A model generated the notes under the pieces. The model was not told where the DNA came from. It was given only the letters and a program-made list of their open reading frames with translations, and did no database searches. 45,728 bases of DNA from Microbacterium sp. B35-30 (GTDB lineage Bacteria > Actinomycetota > Actinomycetes > Actinomycetales > Microbacteriaceae), in contig NZ_MWLQ01000013.1 in NCBI RefSeq assembly GCF_010634855.1, forward strand, positions 1-45,728, read 5' to 3'. Below are positions 33,301-41,065 of this stretch, piece by piece (position 1 is the first letter of the stretch; the number at the start of each line of letters is the position of its first letter). The translations under genes and the position numbers were made by a program.

Positions 33301-35272
33301 CGAAGGCGGGGACCACGTTGACACGGTCGTGGGTGATCTCGACGATGCGCCAGCTCGTCGTGCCGAGGGTGAACACGTCGTTGACCCGCGACTCGTAGAC
33401 CATCTCCTCGTCGAGCTCTCCGACCCGCGCGTTCTGCGACTCGCCCGCGATGAAGACGCCGAACAGACCCCGGTCGGGGATCGTGCCGCCGCTGGTCACG
33501 GCGATGTGCTGCGCGCCCGGGCGCCCGGTGAGCACGCCGAGGTCGCGGTCCCAGATGACGCGGGGACGCAGCTCGGCGAACTCGTCGGACGGGAACCGCC
33601 CGGCGATGAGGTCGAGCGTCGCCTCGTACGCCGACCGGGGGAGCGACCGGAACGGGGCGCTGCGCTTGAGCGTCTCGTACCAGCCTTCGACGTCGACGGG
33701 GGCGACCGCGGCGGCGGCCACCGTCTGCTGCGCGAGGATGTCGAGCGGGTTCTGCGGGATCGTGATCGCCTCGATCTGCCCGGCGAGCATCCGCTCGGTG
33801 ACGATCGCGGTGTGCAGCACGTCCCCACGGTGCTTGGGGAACAGCGCCGCGCGGCTGACCTCGCCCACCTGGTGGCCGGCGCGGCCGATGCGCTGCAGAC
33901 CGGATGCTGCGCTGGGCGGCGCCTCGACTTGGATGACGAGGTCCACGGCGCCCATGTCGATGCCGAGCTCGAGGCTCGACGTCGCGACGACGCAGCGCAG
34001 GACGCCCGACTTCAGCTCTTCTTCGACCTGCGCTCGCTGCTCCTTCGACACCGAGCCGTGGTGCGCCTTGGCCAGCACGGGGTCGGCGCCCGCCGTCGCG
34101 CCCGCCTGGGCCATCATCGCTGCGGGAACGTGCTGCTCGGGGAGGTCGAGGCCGAGACGCTCGGAGTAGATCTCGTTGAGCCGCCCTGTCAGCCGCTCGG
34201 CGAGGCGGCGGGAATTGCAGAACACGATCGTCGAGCGGTGCAGGAGGATGCGATCGACGATCGCCTCTTCGACGTGCGGCCACACCGAACCGGTCATCTC
34301 GGTCTCGCCCGCTCCGGACGCACGTCGGTCAGACCCGGCGGCTTTTGAACCGCCGTCGGCGAACCAGTCCTCGTCGATCGCCTCCTCGGGGCTGTCGGCG
34401 GCAGTGGCCGCGGCATCCGGAGCCGTCCACGCCTCGGCGTCGGACGCATACGGGCTCGGGGGCGGCGGCGGATTGAGCATGTCGCCGATCGGCACGACGA
34501 CCTTCATGTCGAACGACTTGGTCGCGCGCGGGGCGACGATCTCGACCGGCTCCGCGCCGCCCAGGAACCGGGCGACCTCGTCGATCGGCCGCACCGTCGC
34601 CGACAGGCCGATGCGCTGCGCCGGTGGGGCGTCGGGCGCGAACGAGCGGCGCAGCGCGTCGAGCCGCTCGAGGCTCACCGCGAGATGGGCACCTCGCTTG
34701 GTGGCGGCGACCGCATGCACCTCGTCGACGATCACCGTGTGCACGTCGCGCAGCGTCTCGCCGGCCCGGCTCGTGAGCATGAGATAGAGCGACTCGGGCG
34801 TGGTGATGAGGATGTCGGGCGGCCGCTGCACGAGCTTGCGCCGGTCGCCAGCGGGCGTGTCACCCGAGCGCACCCCCACGGTGACCTCGGGCACCGTGAG
34901 ACCGAGGCGCCGCGCCGACTGTCCGATACCGACGAGGGGAGATCGGAGGTTGCGCTCGACGTCGACGCCCAGCGCCTTGAGCGGCGAGATGTAGAGGATC
35001 CGGGTCGCAGGGGCGGCGGCATCGCCCACCTTCTTCTTCCGTCCGGCTGGCGCCACGGATGCCGGGGCCGCCGCCTTGTCGTGGAAGATGCGGTCTATCG
35101 CCCACAGGAACGCCGACAGCGTCTTGCCCGAGCCGGTCGGCGCGACCACGAGAGCGTGCTTGCCGGCCGAGATCGCCTGCCACGCGCCCTTCTGAGCGTC
35201 GGTGGGGGCGTGGAAGGCGCCGCGGAACCAGTCCTGCGTGGCAGGACCGAACCGCTCGAGCACGTCGCCCAT
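30329..35272 (-). CDS. lhr: Lhr-type superfamily 2 DNA helicase, carrying an in-frame repeat insertion
   Basis: A 1647-aa helicase. Walker A APTGSGKT (44-51), SPLKALGVD (96-104), TTPESLYLML (158-167) and a DEVH box (183-186) define the first RecA domain. FCNSRRLAERL, VVATSSLELGIDMGAVDLVIQVE and GLQRIGRAGHQ define the second. Winged-helix and beta-barrel Lhr domains follow. The family translocates 3' to 5' on ssDNA and acts in DNA repair. Residues about 1017-1047 are a translated REP-like pair (GVSSRSARSTTEPDSRSLSEG). The final residues (LRQAQGPGREGARA) are encoded by another dispersed repeat. ATG 35272 was chosen; it overlaps nei2 at the 3' end. Confidence 0.94.
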   Translation of the reverse strand: MGDVLERFGPATQDWFRGAFHAPTDAQKGAWQAISAGKHALVVAPTGSGKTLSAFLWAIDRIFHDKAAAPASVAPAGRKKKVGDAAAPATRILYISPLKALGVDVERNLRSPLVGIGQSARRLGLTVPEVTVGVRSGDTPAGDRRKLVQRPPDILITTPESLYLMLTSRAGETLRDVHTVIVDEVHAVAATKRGAHLAVSLERLDALRRSFAPDAPPAQRIGLSATVRPIDEVARFLGGAEPVEIVAPRATKSFDMKVVVPIGDMLNPPPPPSPYASDAEAWTAPDAAATAADSPEEAIDEDWFADGGSKAAGSDRRASGAGETEMTGSVWPHVEEAIVDRILLHRSTIVFCNSRRLAERLTGRLNEIYSERLGLDLPEQHVPAAMMAQAGATAGADPVLAKAHHGSVSKEQRAQVEEELKSGVLRCVVATSSLELGIDMGAVDLVIQVEAPPSAASGLQRIGRAGHQVGEVSRAALFPKHRGDVLHTAIVTERMLAGQIEAITIPQNPLDILAQQTVAAAAVAPVDVEGWYETLKRSAPFRSLPRSAYEATLDLIAGRFPSDEFAELRPRVIWDRDLGVLTGRPGAQHIAVTSGGTIPDRGLFGVFIAGESQNARVGELDEEMVYESRVNDVFTLGTTSWRIVEITHDRVNVVPAFGQPGKVPFWHGDGIGRPAELGEALGKFSREVSTAKPEKAESRLHDAGLDEYAQDNLLAYLAEQREATGTLPTDRQLTVERGRDEVGDWRVILHSPYGMQVHAPWALAVNARIRERLGVDGSAVASDDGIIARIPDATAEPPGADLFVFDPDELDQIVTEEVGGSALFASRFRECAARALLMPRRNPGKRTPLWQQRQRSAQLLEVARRYPTFPIILETLREVLQDVYDVPALLRLMRGIGERRIRLIETEPAQPSPFARDLLFGYVGAFMYEGDSPLAERRAAALSVDPALLSELLGKVEMRELLDPDIIAQFEREAQRLDPERRARGLEGVADLLRLLGPLDASEAAARLEADGDGVRGVSSRSARSTTEPDSRSLSEGAPATETKRPEPTSDLEHATEGEASALLDALVTARRAIRVTIAGATRVAAIEDAGRLRDGLGVALPVGIPTAFLEPVADPLGDLIARYARTHGPFRADAAADRLGIGVAVARHTLQRLESQGRVTSGFFLPEAAPASAESRGDEAEWCDTEVLRRLRMRSLAAIRGSVEPVPQHAYARFLPVWQHATRPLEGIDGVAAVVEQLAGVPIPASAWESLVLPARVADYTPGMLDELTATGEVIWSGHGSLPGRDGWIALHPADTVPLTLTLPDDADEIAPGSLDAQLLAALEGGGAYFAAQLRQTTGADNEQSVVDALWRLTWAGRITNDTFAPVRGLVSGGSQAHRVSRRTPRARLYRGAAVRSVAASVPARPPAIGGRWSLLPAAEPDAALRATATASLLLDRYGVVTRGAVQSEGVPGGFAQTYRVLAGFEEAGHCRRGYVIEQLGAAQFAASATVDRLREFAGLSDPPPLRAVTLAATDPANPYGAALAWPGLEGVSHRPGRKAGALVVLVDGALALYLERGGKSALAFTGEEAVLAAATRDLAATARVRRLDTLTIEQVNGVFVYGTAVGRALRDAGFVESPRGLTLRRLTAGDALRQAQGPGREGARA
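30354..30377. repeat. Short palindromic repeat CCCTGAGCCTGTCGAAGGG at the 3' end of lhr
   Basis: The second copy of the dispersed palindrome also found in potA. Here it encodes part of the last 15 residues of Lhr, in a different reading frame from the potA copy, just before the start of nei2. Confidence 0.8.
32135..32224. repeat. REP-like inverted pair inserted in frame within lhr
   Basis: A reverse copy at 32135-32180 (GGGGCGTTTCGTCTCG ... CTCAACGACCGG) and a forward copy at 32192-32224 (GGTCGTCGAGCGAGC ... GAGACGAAACGCC) lie inside the lhr frame. They keep it open through about 30 codons. They have the same structure as the intergenic pairs elsewhere in the window. Confidence 0.88.
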
Positions 35273-35330
35273 CACTCCATCTTCGTCGTGATCGCCGACA
35301 TCCGGCCAGGCCGCGGGGGAGCCGGTCGCG

Positions 35331-35336
35331 TAAGAT
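35331..35336 (+). promoter_or_regulatory. -10 box TAAGAT
   Basis: TAAGAT lies about 48 nt before ATG 35384; GAGGA (35374-35378) is the likely SD. It sits in the 111-bp divergent gap upstream of lhr. Confidence 0.4.
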
Positions 35337-35383
35337 CGGTGCTCGCGTGTTCCCCCGCACGCGTTCACCGCCCGAGGATCCCG

Positions 35384-35860
35384 ATGGAGTCGACGCCCTC
35401 GAGCGTGCCGGACACCCCGGCGGCGCTCACCCCTACGGCCACCCCCACAGCCGACGATGCGTCCTGGGTGCGCTCGCGACGGGTGCACACCTTCGCCCTC
35501 GGAGCACTCGTGGGCGCCTTGGCCCTCTCGCTCGTGGTCGTGGTCACCGCGGTGTTCGCGGCGGTGCAGGGTCAGCGTTCACCGCTGCCTGCGGATCCCG
35601 CACCGGTCGCGGAGACGCGCGTTACGCCGCGGCCCACCACGCCGGCCCCGACGCCGATGCTCACCCCCACTCCGACGGCCTCGCCCGCCGAGAGCGAGAC
35701 GGATCCCGCGGTCGAGGCGCAGACCTCCGAGCCCGTGGCCGTGCCAGTTCCGGTACCGGCGCCGACAGCGCCTCCGCCGACCGAGGAGGCTGACGCCTCC
35801 GATGACCCCGGCAACAGCGGCACCGCCCCGGGCCGCACCAAGGAGCCCAAGCGGCCCTGA
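35384..35860 (+). CDS. Single-pass membrane protein with a Pro/Thr-rich external region
   Basis: A 158-aa hypothetical protein. Residues 1-30 are polar and cytoplasmic, followed by one transmembrane helix (about 36-62, FALGALVGALALSLVVVVTAVFAAV). The remaining 95 residues are Pro/Thr/Ala/Glu-rich (TPRPTTPAPTPMLTPTPT, VPVPVPAPTAPPPTEE) and should be extended in the cell wall. There is no catalytic domain and I recognise no family. It is divergently transcribed from lhr. Confidence 0.72.
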   Translation: MESTPSSVPDTPAALTPTATPTADDASWVRSRRVHTFALGALVGALALSLVVVVTAVFAAVQGQRSPLPADPAPVAETRVTPRPTTPAPTPMLTPTPTASPAESETDPAVEAQTSEPVAVPVPVPAPTAPPPTEEADASDDPGNSGTAPGRTKEPKRP

Positions 35861-35926
35861 CCGCGGTCGCGTTCTCTCCCCCAGGGCGGGTACCGGAGGT
35901 CAGGTCCGCGAGGTCCCTGACCGACG

Positions 35927-36109
35927 TCAGTTCTCGTCCGGCAAGAGGATCCACAGCAGCAGGTACATCAGGATCGAGACGCCGAAGAACACGGTCGACG
36001 CGACGGTGAGCACGCGTACCGGCACCACACTGCAGCCGAAGCGGTCCGCGATGCCCTGGCAGACCCCGGCGATGATGCGTCCCCGTCGGGGACGAACCAG
36101 GCGATGCAT
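35927..36109 (-). CDS. PspC-domain mini-protein (copy 1)
   Basis: A 60-aa membrane protein that is essentially one PspC domain: MHRLVRPRRGRIIAGVCQGIADRFG then a transmembrane region VRVLTVASTVFFGVSILMYLLLWILLPDEN. PspC proteins sense or stabilise the membrane in envelope stress; minimal forms like this are common in actinobacteria. GATGAT lies 6 nt before the ATG, an arrangement shared exactly with copy 2. Confidence 0.88.
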   Translation of the reverse strand: MHRLVRPRRGRIIAGVCQGIADRFGCSVVPVRVLTVASTVFFGVSILMYLLLWILLPDEN

Positions 36110-36169
36110 GGGTTCATCATCGCGTGGCGATTGTATCCGCGCCAGGGGTCGGCGAACGGCTGGTCACCG

Positions 36170-36243
36170 TCAGCGCTCGGACAGACCAGGATCCAGAGCA
36201 GGATGTAGGACCTACAGCGACAGACCGAAGAAGACGACGGCGC
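36170..36243 (-). pseudogene. Decayed 3' fragment of a third pspC gene
   Basis: The 74 bp at 36170-36243 match the 3' end of pspC copy 2 (37347-37419) almost base for base, beginning exactly at the stop codon. A 1-nt deletion near the C-terminus and a 1-nt insertion (GGACCTAC versus GATCCAC) break the frame. The residual frame still reads SAVVFFGLSL before an early stop, the same residues as in the intact gene. The 5' part is missing. It lies 60 bp upstream of copy 1. Confidence 0.88.
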
Positions 36244-36294
36244 TGGTGCGTCCGAATCTTTGCGGAATCAGTGACTCTCCTGCGGTTCCGTCGA

Positions 36295-36300
36295 TAGAGT
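36295..36300 (+). promoter_or_regulatory. Possible -10 box TAGAGT for the lipoprotein gene
   Basis: TAGAGT lies 25 nt before GTG 36326; GGAG (36317-36320) is a suitable SD. Confidence 0.35.
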
Positions 36301-36325
36301 CGCGGGACCCCTCGATGGAGATGCC

Positions 36326-37333
36326 GTGCGACGATCCCTTCCCCTCGCCCTTGCCGCCCTTGCCGTTCTCGGCACCCTCACCGCGTGCGCGCCGGCGGAG
36401 CCGCCTGAAGCGACCCCCACGCCGACCCATCATGCGACGCCGACGCCGACGCCTACGGAGGAGGCTCTCGTGGTCGGAGCCGGGGACAAACCACCGGTCC
36501 TGCTGGAGGGGGATTGCGCCGCAGCGCTGAGTCCGGCGGATCTGCTCTCGGTCACCGGCCTCGAGATGCAGCTCACCTCCTCCGACAGCGACGGCGACGT
36601 CGGTAATGCCGGTGGGCTCGGTTGCAGCTGGGATGCCGGAAGTTCGGCCGTGCGCGTCGAGATCCTGCCGCGTGCCGGACTCGATGGTGCAGAGTTCCCA
36701 GCAGATCAGGTGCCGTACTACTTCGAGGAATGCGATCCGCAGTGGGTCTGCTCCGGGCGTGCGGAGGCGGAAGACCTGTGGTTGAGCGCGTCGTTCCAAT
36801 ACTTCCCCGGGGCGGACCGCGCCGAGATCGACCGCTGGACGTCAGCCCTCGCGGACATCGTGTTCGAGAACGTTCGTGCCTCGGGCAGCGAGCCGTGGAC
36901 ACGCGACCGAACGGGATGGTGGTCCGAGATGGATTGCGCGGCCCTCGCGGACACGATGTCGGGCCTCCTCGATGCGATGTTCGCCGGGAACACCGGCGGG
37001 TACATCGATCCGCCGCTGCCCGGCGTGCTGATGGCGGCTCAGGCATCGAACTGGTCGAGCTGCTACCTCGTGGACGGAGCGCACACACTCGAGGTGGACT
37101 CAGCCGCCGGTCAGGCGTGGGTCCTGCCGAGCACGACCGAGGACGAGCCCTTCGACACCGGTGTGCCCGGGATCACCGCCTGGCGGGACTCCAGCGTCCA
37201 GTCGATGACGTCCGCGAGCTACGCGATGACCGACGGCGTGAACAGGCTCGGGGCGAACATCGCGACGGATGCGCCGTGGTCCGCGGACGACGCCGCGATC
37301 GCCCTCGCCCGCGCGGCGTCCGACTGGCGCTGA
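36326..37333 (+). CDS. Secreted lipoprotein of unknown function
   Basis: A 335-aa protein with a lipoprotein signal: Arg-Arg, hydrophobic LPLALAALAVLGT and lipobox LTAC (Cys21). A Thr/Pro/His linker (about 25-45) follows. The mature part contains paired cysteines (GDCAAAL, GCSW, ECDPQWVC, MDCAALAD, SSCYLV) that probably form disulfides. It looks like two related halves, each starting with a Cys-containing 'D/GDCAAL' segment, which suggests an internal duplication. No known enzyme motif is seen. GTG 36326 has an SD. It is bracketed by pspC copies on the opposite strand. Confidence 0.8.
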   Translation: MRRSLPLALAALAVLGTLTACAPAEPPEATPTPTHHATPTPTPTEEALVVGAGDKPPVLLEGDCAAALSPADLLSVTGLEMQLTSSDSDGDVGNAGGLGCSWDAGSSAVRVEILPRAGLDGAEFPADQVPYYFEECDPQWVCSGRAEAEDLWLSASFQYFPGADRAEIDRWTSALADIVFENVRASGSEPWTRDRTGWWSEMDCAALADTMSGLLDAMFAGNTGGYIDPPLPGVLMAAQASNWSSCYLVDGAHTLEVDSAAGQAWVLPSTTEDEPFDTGVPGITAWRDSSVQSMTSASYAMTDGVNRLGANIATDAPWSADDAAIALARAASDWR

Positions 37334-37346
37334 CCGCCGTCTGGGC

Positions 37347-37529
37347 TCAGCCCTCGGACGGGACCAGGATCCAGAGCAGGATGTAGATCCACAGCGACAG
37401 ACCGAAGAAGACGACGGCGAGCGCGGTGAGGATGCGCACGAGCGTCACGTTCCAGCCGAAGCGGTTGGCGACGGCGGCGCAGACGCCGGCGATCCATCGG
37501 CCCTGCTGAGGTCTCACGAGTGCGTTCAT
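37347..37529 (-). CDS. PspC-domain mini-protein (copy 2)
   Basis: A 60-aa PspC protein, MNALVRPQQGRWIAGVCAAVANRFGWNVTLVRILTALAVV then FFGLSLWIYILLWILVPSEG. It has the same length and layout as copy 1 and is clearly paralogous. ATG 37529 has GATGAT 6 nt upstream, as in copy 1. It converges on the lipoprotein gene with a 13-bp gap and is the likely parent of the fragment at 36170-36243. Confidence 0.88.
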   Translation of the reverse strand: MNALVRPQQGRWIAGVCAAVANRFGWNVTLVRILTALAVVFFGLSLWIYILLWILVPSEG

Positions 37530-37666
37530 GAGTCCATCATCGTGCCACCTGCCTGCCGGGCGCAGGGGTGCAGACCCCCGGGATCCGAGGGGCGCTGGCC
37601 CGCGGCATCCGTCCCCTTCCAAGAGGCGGATGCCGCGCGCCGCCTCAGCGCTCGGTCACTCGCGCG

Positions 37667-39331
37667 TCAGTGTTCGTGCAGACGGCCGTCGCGGTCGATC
37701 TCGAGCACGAGGCCCACGCCGATGCGCTCGAGGAACGCGTCGTCGTGGCTCACCACGAGCACCGCGCCGCGGTAGGCGGCGATGGCCTCGACGAGCTGGT
37801 CGACCGTGTCGAGGTCGAGGTTGTTCGTCGGCTCGTCGAACACGAGCAGCTGCGGCGGCGGATCGGCCAGCATGAGCCGGGCGAGAGCCACCCGGAAGCG
37901 CTCGCCGCCCGACAGTGTCCCGACCGGGCGCGTGACGGCCGCCCCTCGGATGAGGAACCGCGCCAGGCGATTCCGCAGCTCGACGATCGTGACGCCGGGC
38001 GCGGACGGCGCGACGTTGTCGAGCACGGATGCCGCGTCATCGAGCCCGTCCACACGCTGAGGCAGGTACCCGACGCGGTCCGTGTGCAGCGTGCCGCGTG
38101 CAGAACTCCACCATCCCGGCGCCGAATCGCCCGACAGGGCGTCTCCGGGCTGATTCGGCTCGCGATCCGTGGAGTTCTGCAGGCCGGAACCCACCAGCCG
38201 CTCGAGCAGCGTCGTCTTGCCGGCGCCGTTCGGGCCGATCAGCGCGACACGCTCGGGCCCTTGGATCACCCACGAGCGCTCGCCGTCGCCCAGGGTGGCG
38301 ATGCGACGGCCCGCGGGGACACCGGGGTCGGGCAGGTCGATCTTCACGATGTCGTCGTCGCGCACGCGGCGCTCTGCGACATCGAGGGCTTCGCGGGCGG
38401 ATGCCTCGCGGTCGGCCTTCTCGCCGCGCAGCTTGCCCGCCGAGACCTGGGCCGCCATCCGGCGTCCGTTCGCGACGATCTTCGGCACGCGCTTCTCGTC
38501 GTACGCCTTCTGCCCCATCGCGGCGCGGCGCGAGAGCGTCGTCTCGGCCTCGATGCGCTGGCGCTTCTCGCGCTTGACGGCTTGACGTGCCGCTCGCTCG
38601 GCGTCGCGGGCGGCGCCCTGCTCGGCATCCAGCCATGCCCGCCAGTGCGAGTACGGGCCGCCGAACACCGAGAGCTCGTTGGCGTAGAGCTCGGCGGTGT
38701 CATCCATCAACTCGAGCATCGCGGTGTCGTGGCTGACCACGACGAGTGCGCCCCGCCACGCGCGCACCATGTCGTACAGGCGCGCGCGGGCGTCGCGATC
38801 GAGGTTGTTGGTGGGCTCGTCGAGCAGCGTGATCTCGGGTGCGCGGAGACGGATGCCGGCGATCGCGGTGAGCACCGCCTCGCCGCCCGACAGCTGCCCG
38901 ACGCTGCGGTCCAGCATGTCGGGCGCGAGCCCGGCCTCGGCGAGCGCGGCGTGCGCGCGTGCCTCGATGTCCCAGTCGGAGCCCACCGCGTCGAAGTGGC
39001 GCGGATCGGGATCGCCCGACTCGATGGCGCGCAGCGCGCGAAGGGTGTCGCCGACCCCGAGCAGGTCGGCGACGGGCCGGTCGACGTCGAGCGTCAGCCG
39101 TTGCGGCAGGTACGCGGCATCCGCTGTCCGTGCGATGTGCCCCGCGGAGGGGGTGAGGTCGCCCGCGATCAGGCGCAGCAGCGTGGACTTGCCGGAGCCG
39201 TTGCGACCGACGAGCCCGGTGCGGCCGGTGCCGAACGAGCCGGACACGTCGGCGAGAGCGACGGTGCCGTCGGCCCACGCGAACGAGACCCGGTCGAGGA
39301 CGATGACAGGTGTGAGAGTGGTGGCAGGCAT
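37667..39331 (-). CDS. ABC-F family ATPase (ribosome-associated, possible antibiotic resistance)
   Basis: A 554-aa soluble protein with two ABC domains and no membrane segments. Domain 1 has GRNGSGKST, QLSGGE and LLDEPTNNLD; domain 2 has GPNGAGKTT, TLSGGERFRVALARL and VFDEPTNNLDLD. The charged inter-domain linker (about 215-315, rich in Arg/Lys/Glu) is the P-site tRNA-interacting arm of ABC-F proteins, some of which dislodge ribosome-targeting antibiotics. ATG 39331 has a perfect SD (AGGAGG). A 267-bp gap upstream may hold a regulatory leader. Confidence 0.92.
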   Translation of the reverse strand: MPATTLTPVIVLDRVSFAWADGTVALADVSGSFGTGRTGLVGRNGSGKSTLLRLIAGDLTPSAGHIARTADAAYLPQRLTLDVDRPVADLLGVGDTLRALRAIESGDPDPRHFDAVGSDWDIEARAHAALAEAGLAPDMLDRSVGQLSGGEAVLTAIAGIRLRAPEITLLDEPTNNLDRDARARLYDMVRAWRGALVVVSHDTAMLELMDDTAELYANELSVFGGPYSHWRAWLDAEQGAARDAERAARQAVKREKRQRIEAETTLSRRAAMGQKAYDEKRVPKIVANGRRMAAQVSAGKLRGEKADREASAREALDVAERRVRDDDIVKIDLPDPGVPAGRRIATLGDGERSWVIQGPERVALIGPNGAGKTTLLERLVGSGLQNSTDREPNQPGDALSGDSAPGWWSSARGTLHTDRVGYLPQRVDGLDDAASVLDNVAPSAPGVTIVELRNRLARFLIRGAAVTRPVGTLSGGERFRVALARLMLADPPPQLLVFDEPTNNLDLDTVDQLVEAIAAYRGAVLVVSHDDAFLERIGVGLVLEIDRDGRLHEH

Positions 39332-39389
39332 GAGGCCTCCTGTGTCGGTCATGCGCTGACACGGAGGACCGCGGAATCCGCCCGGAACA

Positions 39390-39411
39390 CCGGGGCCGCA
39401 GAGGGGCCCGG
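39390..39411 (-). promoter_or_regulatory. Possible leader hairpin upstream of the ABC-F gene
   Basis: On the minus strand CCGGGCCC and GGCCCCGG can pair (seven pairs with one C-C mismatch) about 60 nt before the ABC-F start. An open leader frame beginning GTG AGG AAC TCC CTT lies further upstream. This resembles the layout of attenuated antibiotic-responsive ABC-F genes but is not conclusive. No gene is seen between 39332 and 39598. Confidence 0.3.
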
Positions 39412-39598
39412 AACCGGCGGGGAAGCGATGGTCGACGTGCAGCGCGGAATCTACAAGCGCTGCGAGACGTCGAGGGTCGACGGAGCAGCGCGATTACAGC
39501 GCGGTTGCGTCGATCAGCTTCAAGGGAGTTCCTCACCGAGGGGACAAAGGCCGAGAGACACGATAGCGGACGATTCCGGCGGTGGCCAGGGAGCGCGA

Positions 39599-40264
39599 TC
39601 AGTCGGCGGCGTCGAGCGTCTGCAGCTGCTTGTCGAGGAACGTGGCCACGTCGGCGATCTCCTGCTCCGAGACGCTGTGGGTGAGGCCCGGGTAGACGCG
39701 GCCGCTGAGTTCGGCGTGCGCGGGCAGCCACTGCGTGGTGTGCGCGACGACGAACTCCGGGATGACGTCGTCGTTCGTGCCCCGGCCCCAGAACACCGGC
39801 GGGCGCAGCTCGGCGAGCTCGGCATCCCCTGCCACCTCACCGGGCGTGGCGTAGCCCGACAGGTTGACGGCGTACGCGAAGCGCTGCGGCTCGAGGCGCA
39901 TCGCCTGCAGTGACACTGCACCGCCCTGCGAGAAGCCGAGGAGGCCGATGGATGCCGCACCCGCGGCATGCGCGTCGATCCACGTGATGACCGCCTCGGC
40001 GGCGCGGGTCACGTGCGTGGCGTCGCGCCCCTCGAGCCCCTCGATCGGGTACCAGGAGCGGCCGGGCGCCGGCCACGGCGGTGCCAGCGGGGCGGCCAGG
40101 CTCGCCACGGCGAACGCGTCGGGGAGGTACTGGCGGAGCGGATAGAGGTCGTGCTCGTCGGCGCCGTAGCCGTGCAGGAGCAGCAGCAGATGCCGTCCGT
40201 CGAGGACCGACCGGTCGGTCGACCAGAGCACGGCGTCGGCGTCGAGGACGAGTGCTTCCGACAT
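39599..40264 (-). CDS. Alpha/beta hydrolase, carboxylesterase/phospholipase-like
   Basis: A 221-aa serine hydrolase. LLLLLHGYGADEHDLYPL (27-43) gives the oxyanion loop; the nucleophile is Ser112 in LGFSQGGAVSLQ; the acid is the Asp in GTNDDVIP (165-166); the base is His196 in GLTHSVSE. This matches the Abhydrolase_2 (YpfH/EstB) esterase group acting on short carboxylesters or lysophospholipids. There is no signal peptide. An in-frame ATG three codons upstream (40273) is an alternative start. Confidence 0.9.
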   Translation of the reverse strand: MSEALVLDADAVLWSTDRSVLDGRHLLLLLHGYGADEHDLYPLRQYLPDAFAVASLAAPLAPPWPAPGRSWYPIEGLEGRDATHVTRAAEAVITWIDAHAAGAASIGLLGFSQGGAVSLQAMRLEPQRFAYAVNLSGYATPGEVAGDAELAELRPPVFWGRGTNDDVIPEFVVAHTTQWLPAHAELSGRVYPGLTHSVSEQEIADVATFLDKQLQTLDAAD

Positions 40265-40343
40265 GCCCCACATCCTGCCATCCGCGGCCGACACCGCGAA
40301 GGCGATGCCCGGCGCCGGCGCCGCCGGATCTCGACCGCGCCGA

Positions 40344-40967
40344 TCAGATCTTGATCGGGAACGTCAGCAGGATGCCGACGCCGACGCAGGCCACCACGAT
40401 CGCCAGGCCCAGCAGGACGCGGCTGATCCACGTCTTGACGTTGCGTTCCGACATCGCCGTCAGGAACAGGACGAGTGCGAACAGCACCGTCAGCAGCGAG
40501 TAGTTGTCGCCGCGCTGATTGTTCGTGAGAGCCTCTGTGAACTTCGCGTCAGCGCGCGCGTTCAGCTCGTCCGCCTCCACCTCACCGGGTGGCACGTACT
40601 CCTCGCGGATGAAGGGACCGTTCTCCTGCATGCCGTCGGCCTGCCACGCGTCGAAGGCGACCGTGAACCACGGCTGGAAGCGGTCCTGGATGTAGTCGGC
40701 GAGCTGGGTGTTGCCCTCGGCCGTCGCGACGACCCATTCGGCGTAGACGGTCAGGTCGAACTGCTGGGCAGAGCGGGCCTGGTCCGCCGCGCCGGCGGCC
40801 TGGATGCGGGCGGCCGACGCCTGGCTGAAGGCGATCGACATCTCGCCGCCCCACTTCGACGCCTCGAATCCGCACCAGGCGGTGAGCACCGCGGTCACCG
40901 ACAACAGGAACACCCCGACGATGTCCTGCACACGGGTCATCCGGCTCTCGGTGCGCTCGTCCGCCAT
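40344..40967 (-). CDS. Three-helix membrane protein of unknown function
   Basis: A 207-aa protein. One hydrophobic helix lies near the N-terminus (about 14-33) and two at the C-terminus (about 158-172 and 183-203). Between them is a soluble, helical, Ala/Gln-rich domain of about 120 residues (FSQASAARIQAAGAADQARSAQQFD). I do not recognise the family with certainty; the layout resembles DUF4337-like proteins. TAGTCT (complement of 40994-40999) and an SD GGGAGG (complement of 40973-40978) support the ATG at 40967. Confidence 0.7.
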   Translation of the reverse strand: MADERTESRMTRVQDIVGVFLLSVTAVLTAWCGFEASKWGGEMSIAFSQASAARIQAAGAADQARSAQQFDLTVYAEWVVATAEGNTQLADYIQDRFQPWFTVAFDAWQADGMQENGPFIREEYVPPGEVEADELNARADAKFTEALTNNQRGDNYSLLTVLFALVLFLTAMSERNVKTWISRVLLGLAIVVACVGVGILLTFPIKI

Positions 40968-41065
40968 GCCATCCTCCCGGAAACGATGGCCTCAGACTAT
41001 TGGGGCCTCGGCGTCGGCGGCGAGGACGCGCGGTGGAAACCGGAGGGAACGGGTATACAGGAGGC

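Noticed and set aside
36212..36799. 195-aa minus-strand open frame ending in VVFFGLSL
   Set aside because: Only its last residues come from the pspC remnant; the rest is antisense to the lipoprotein gene.
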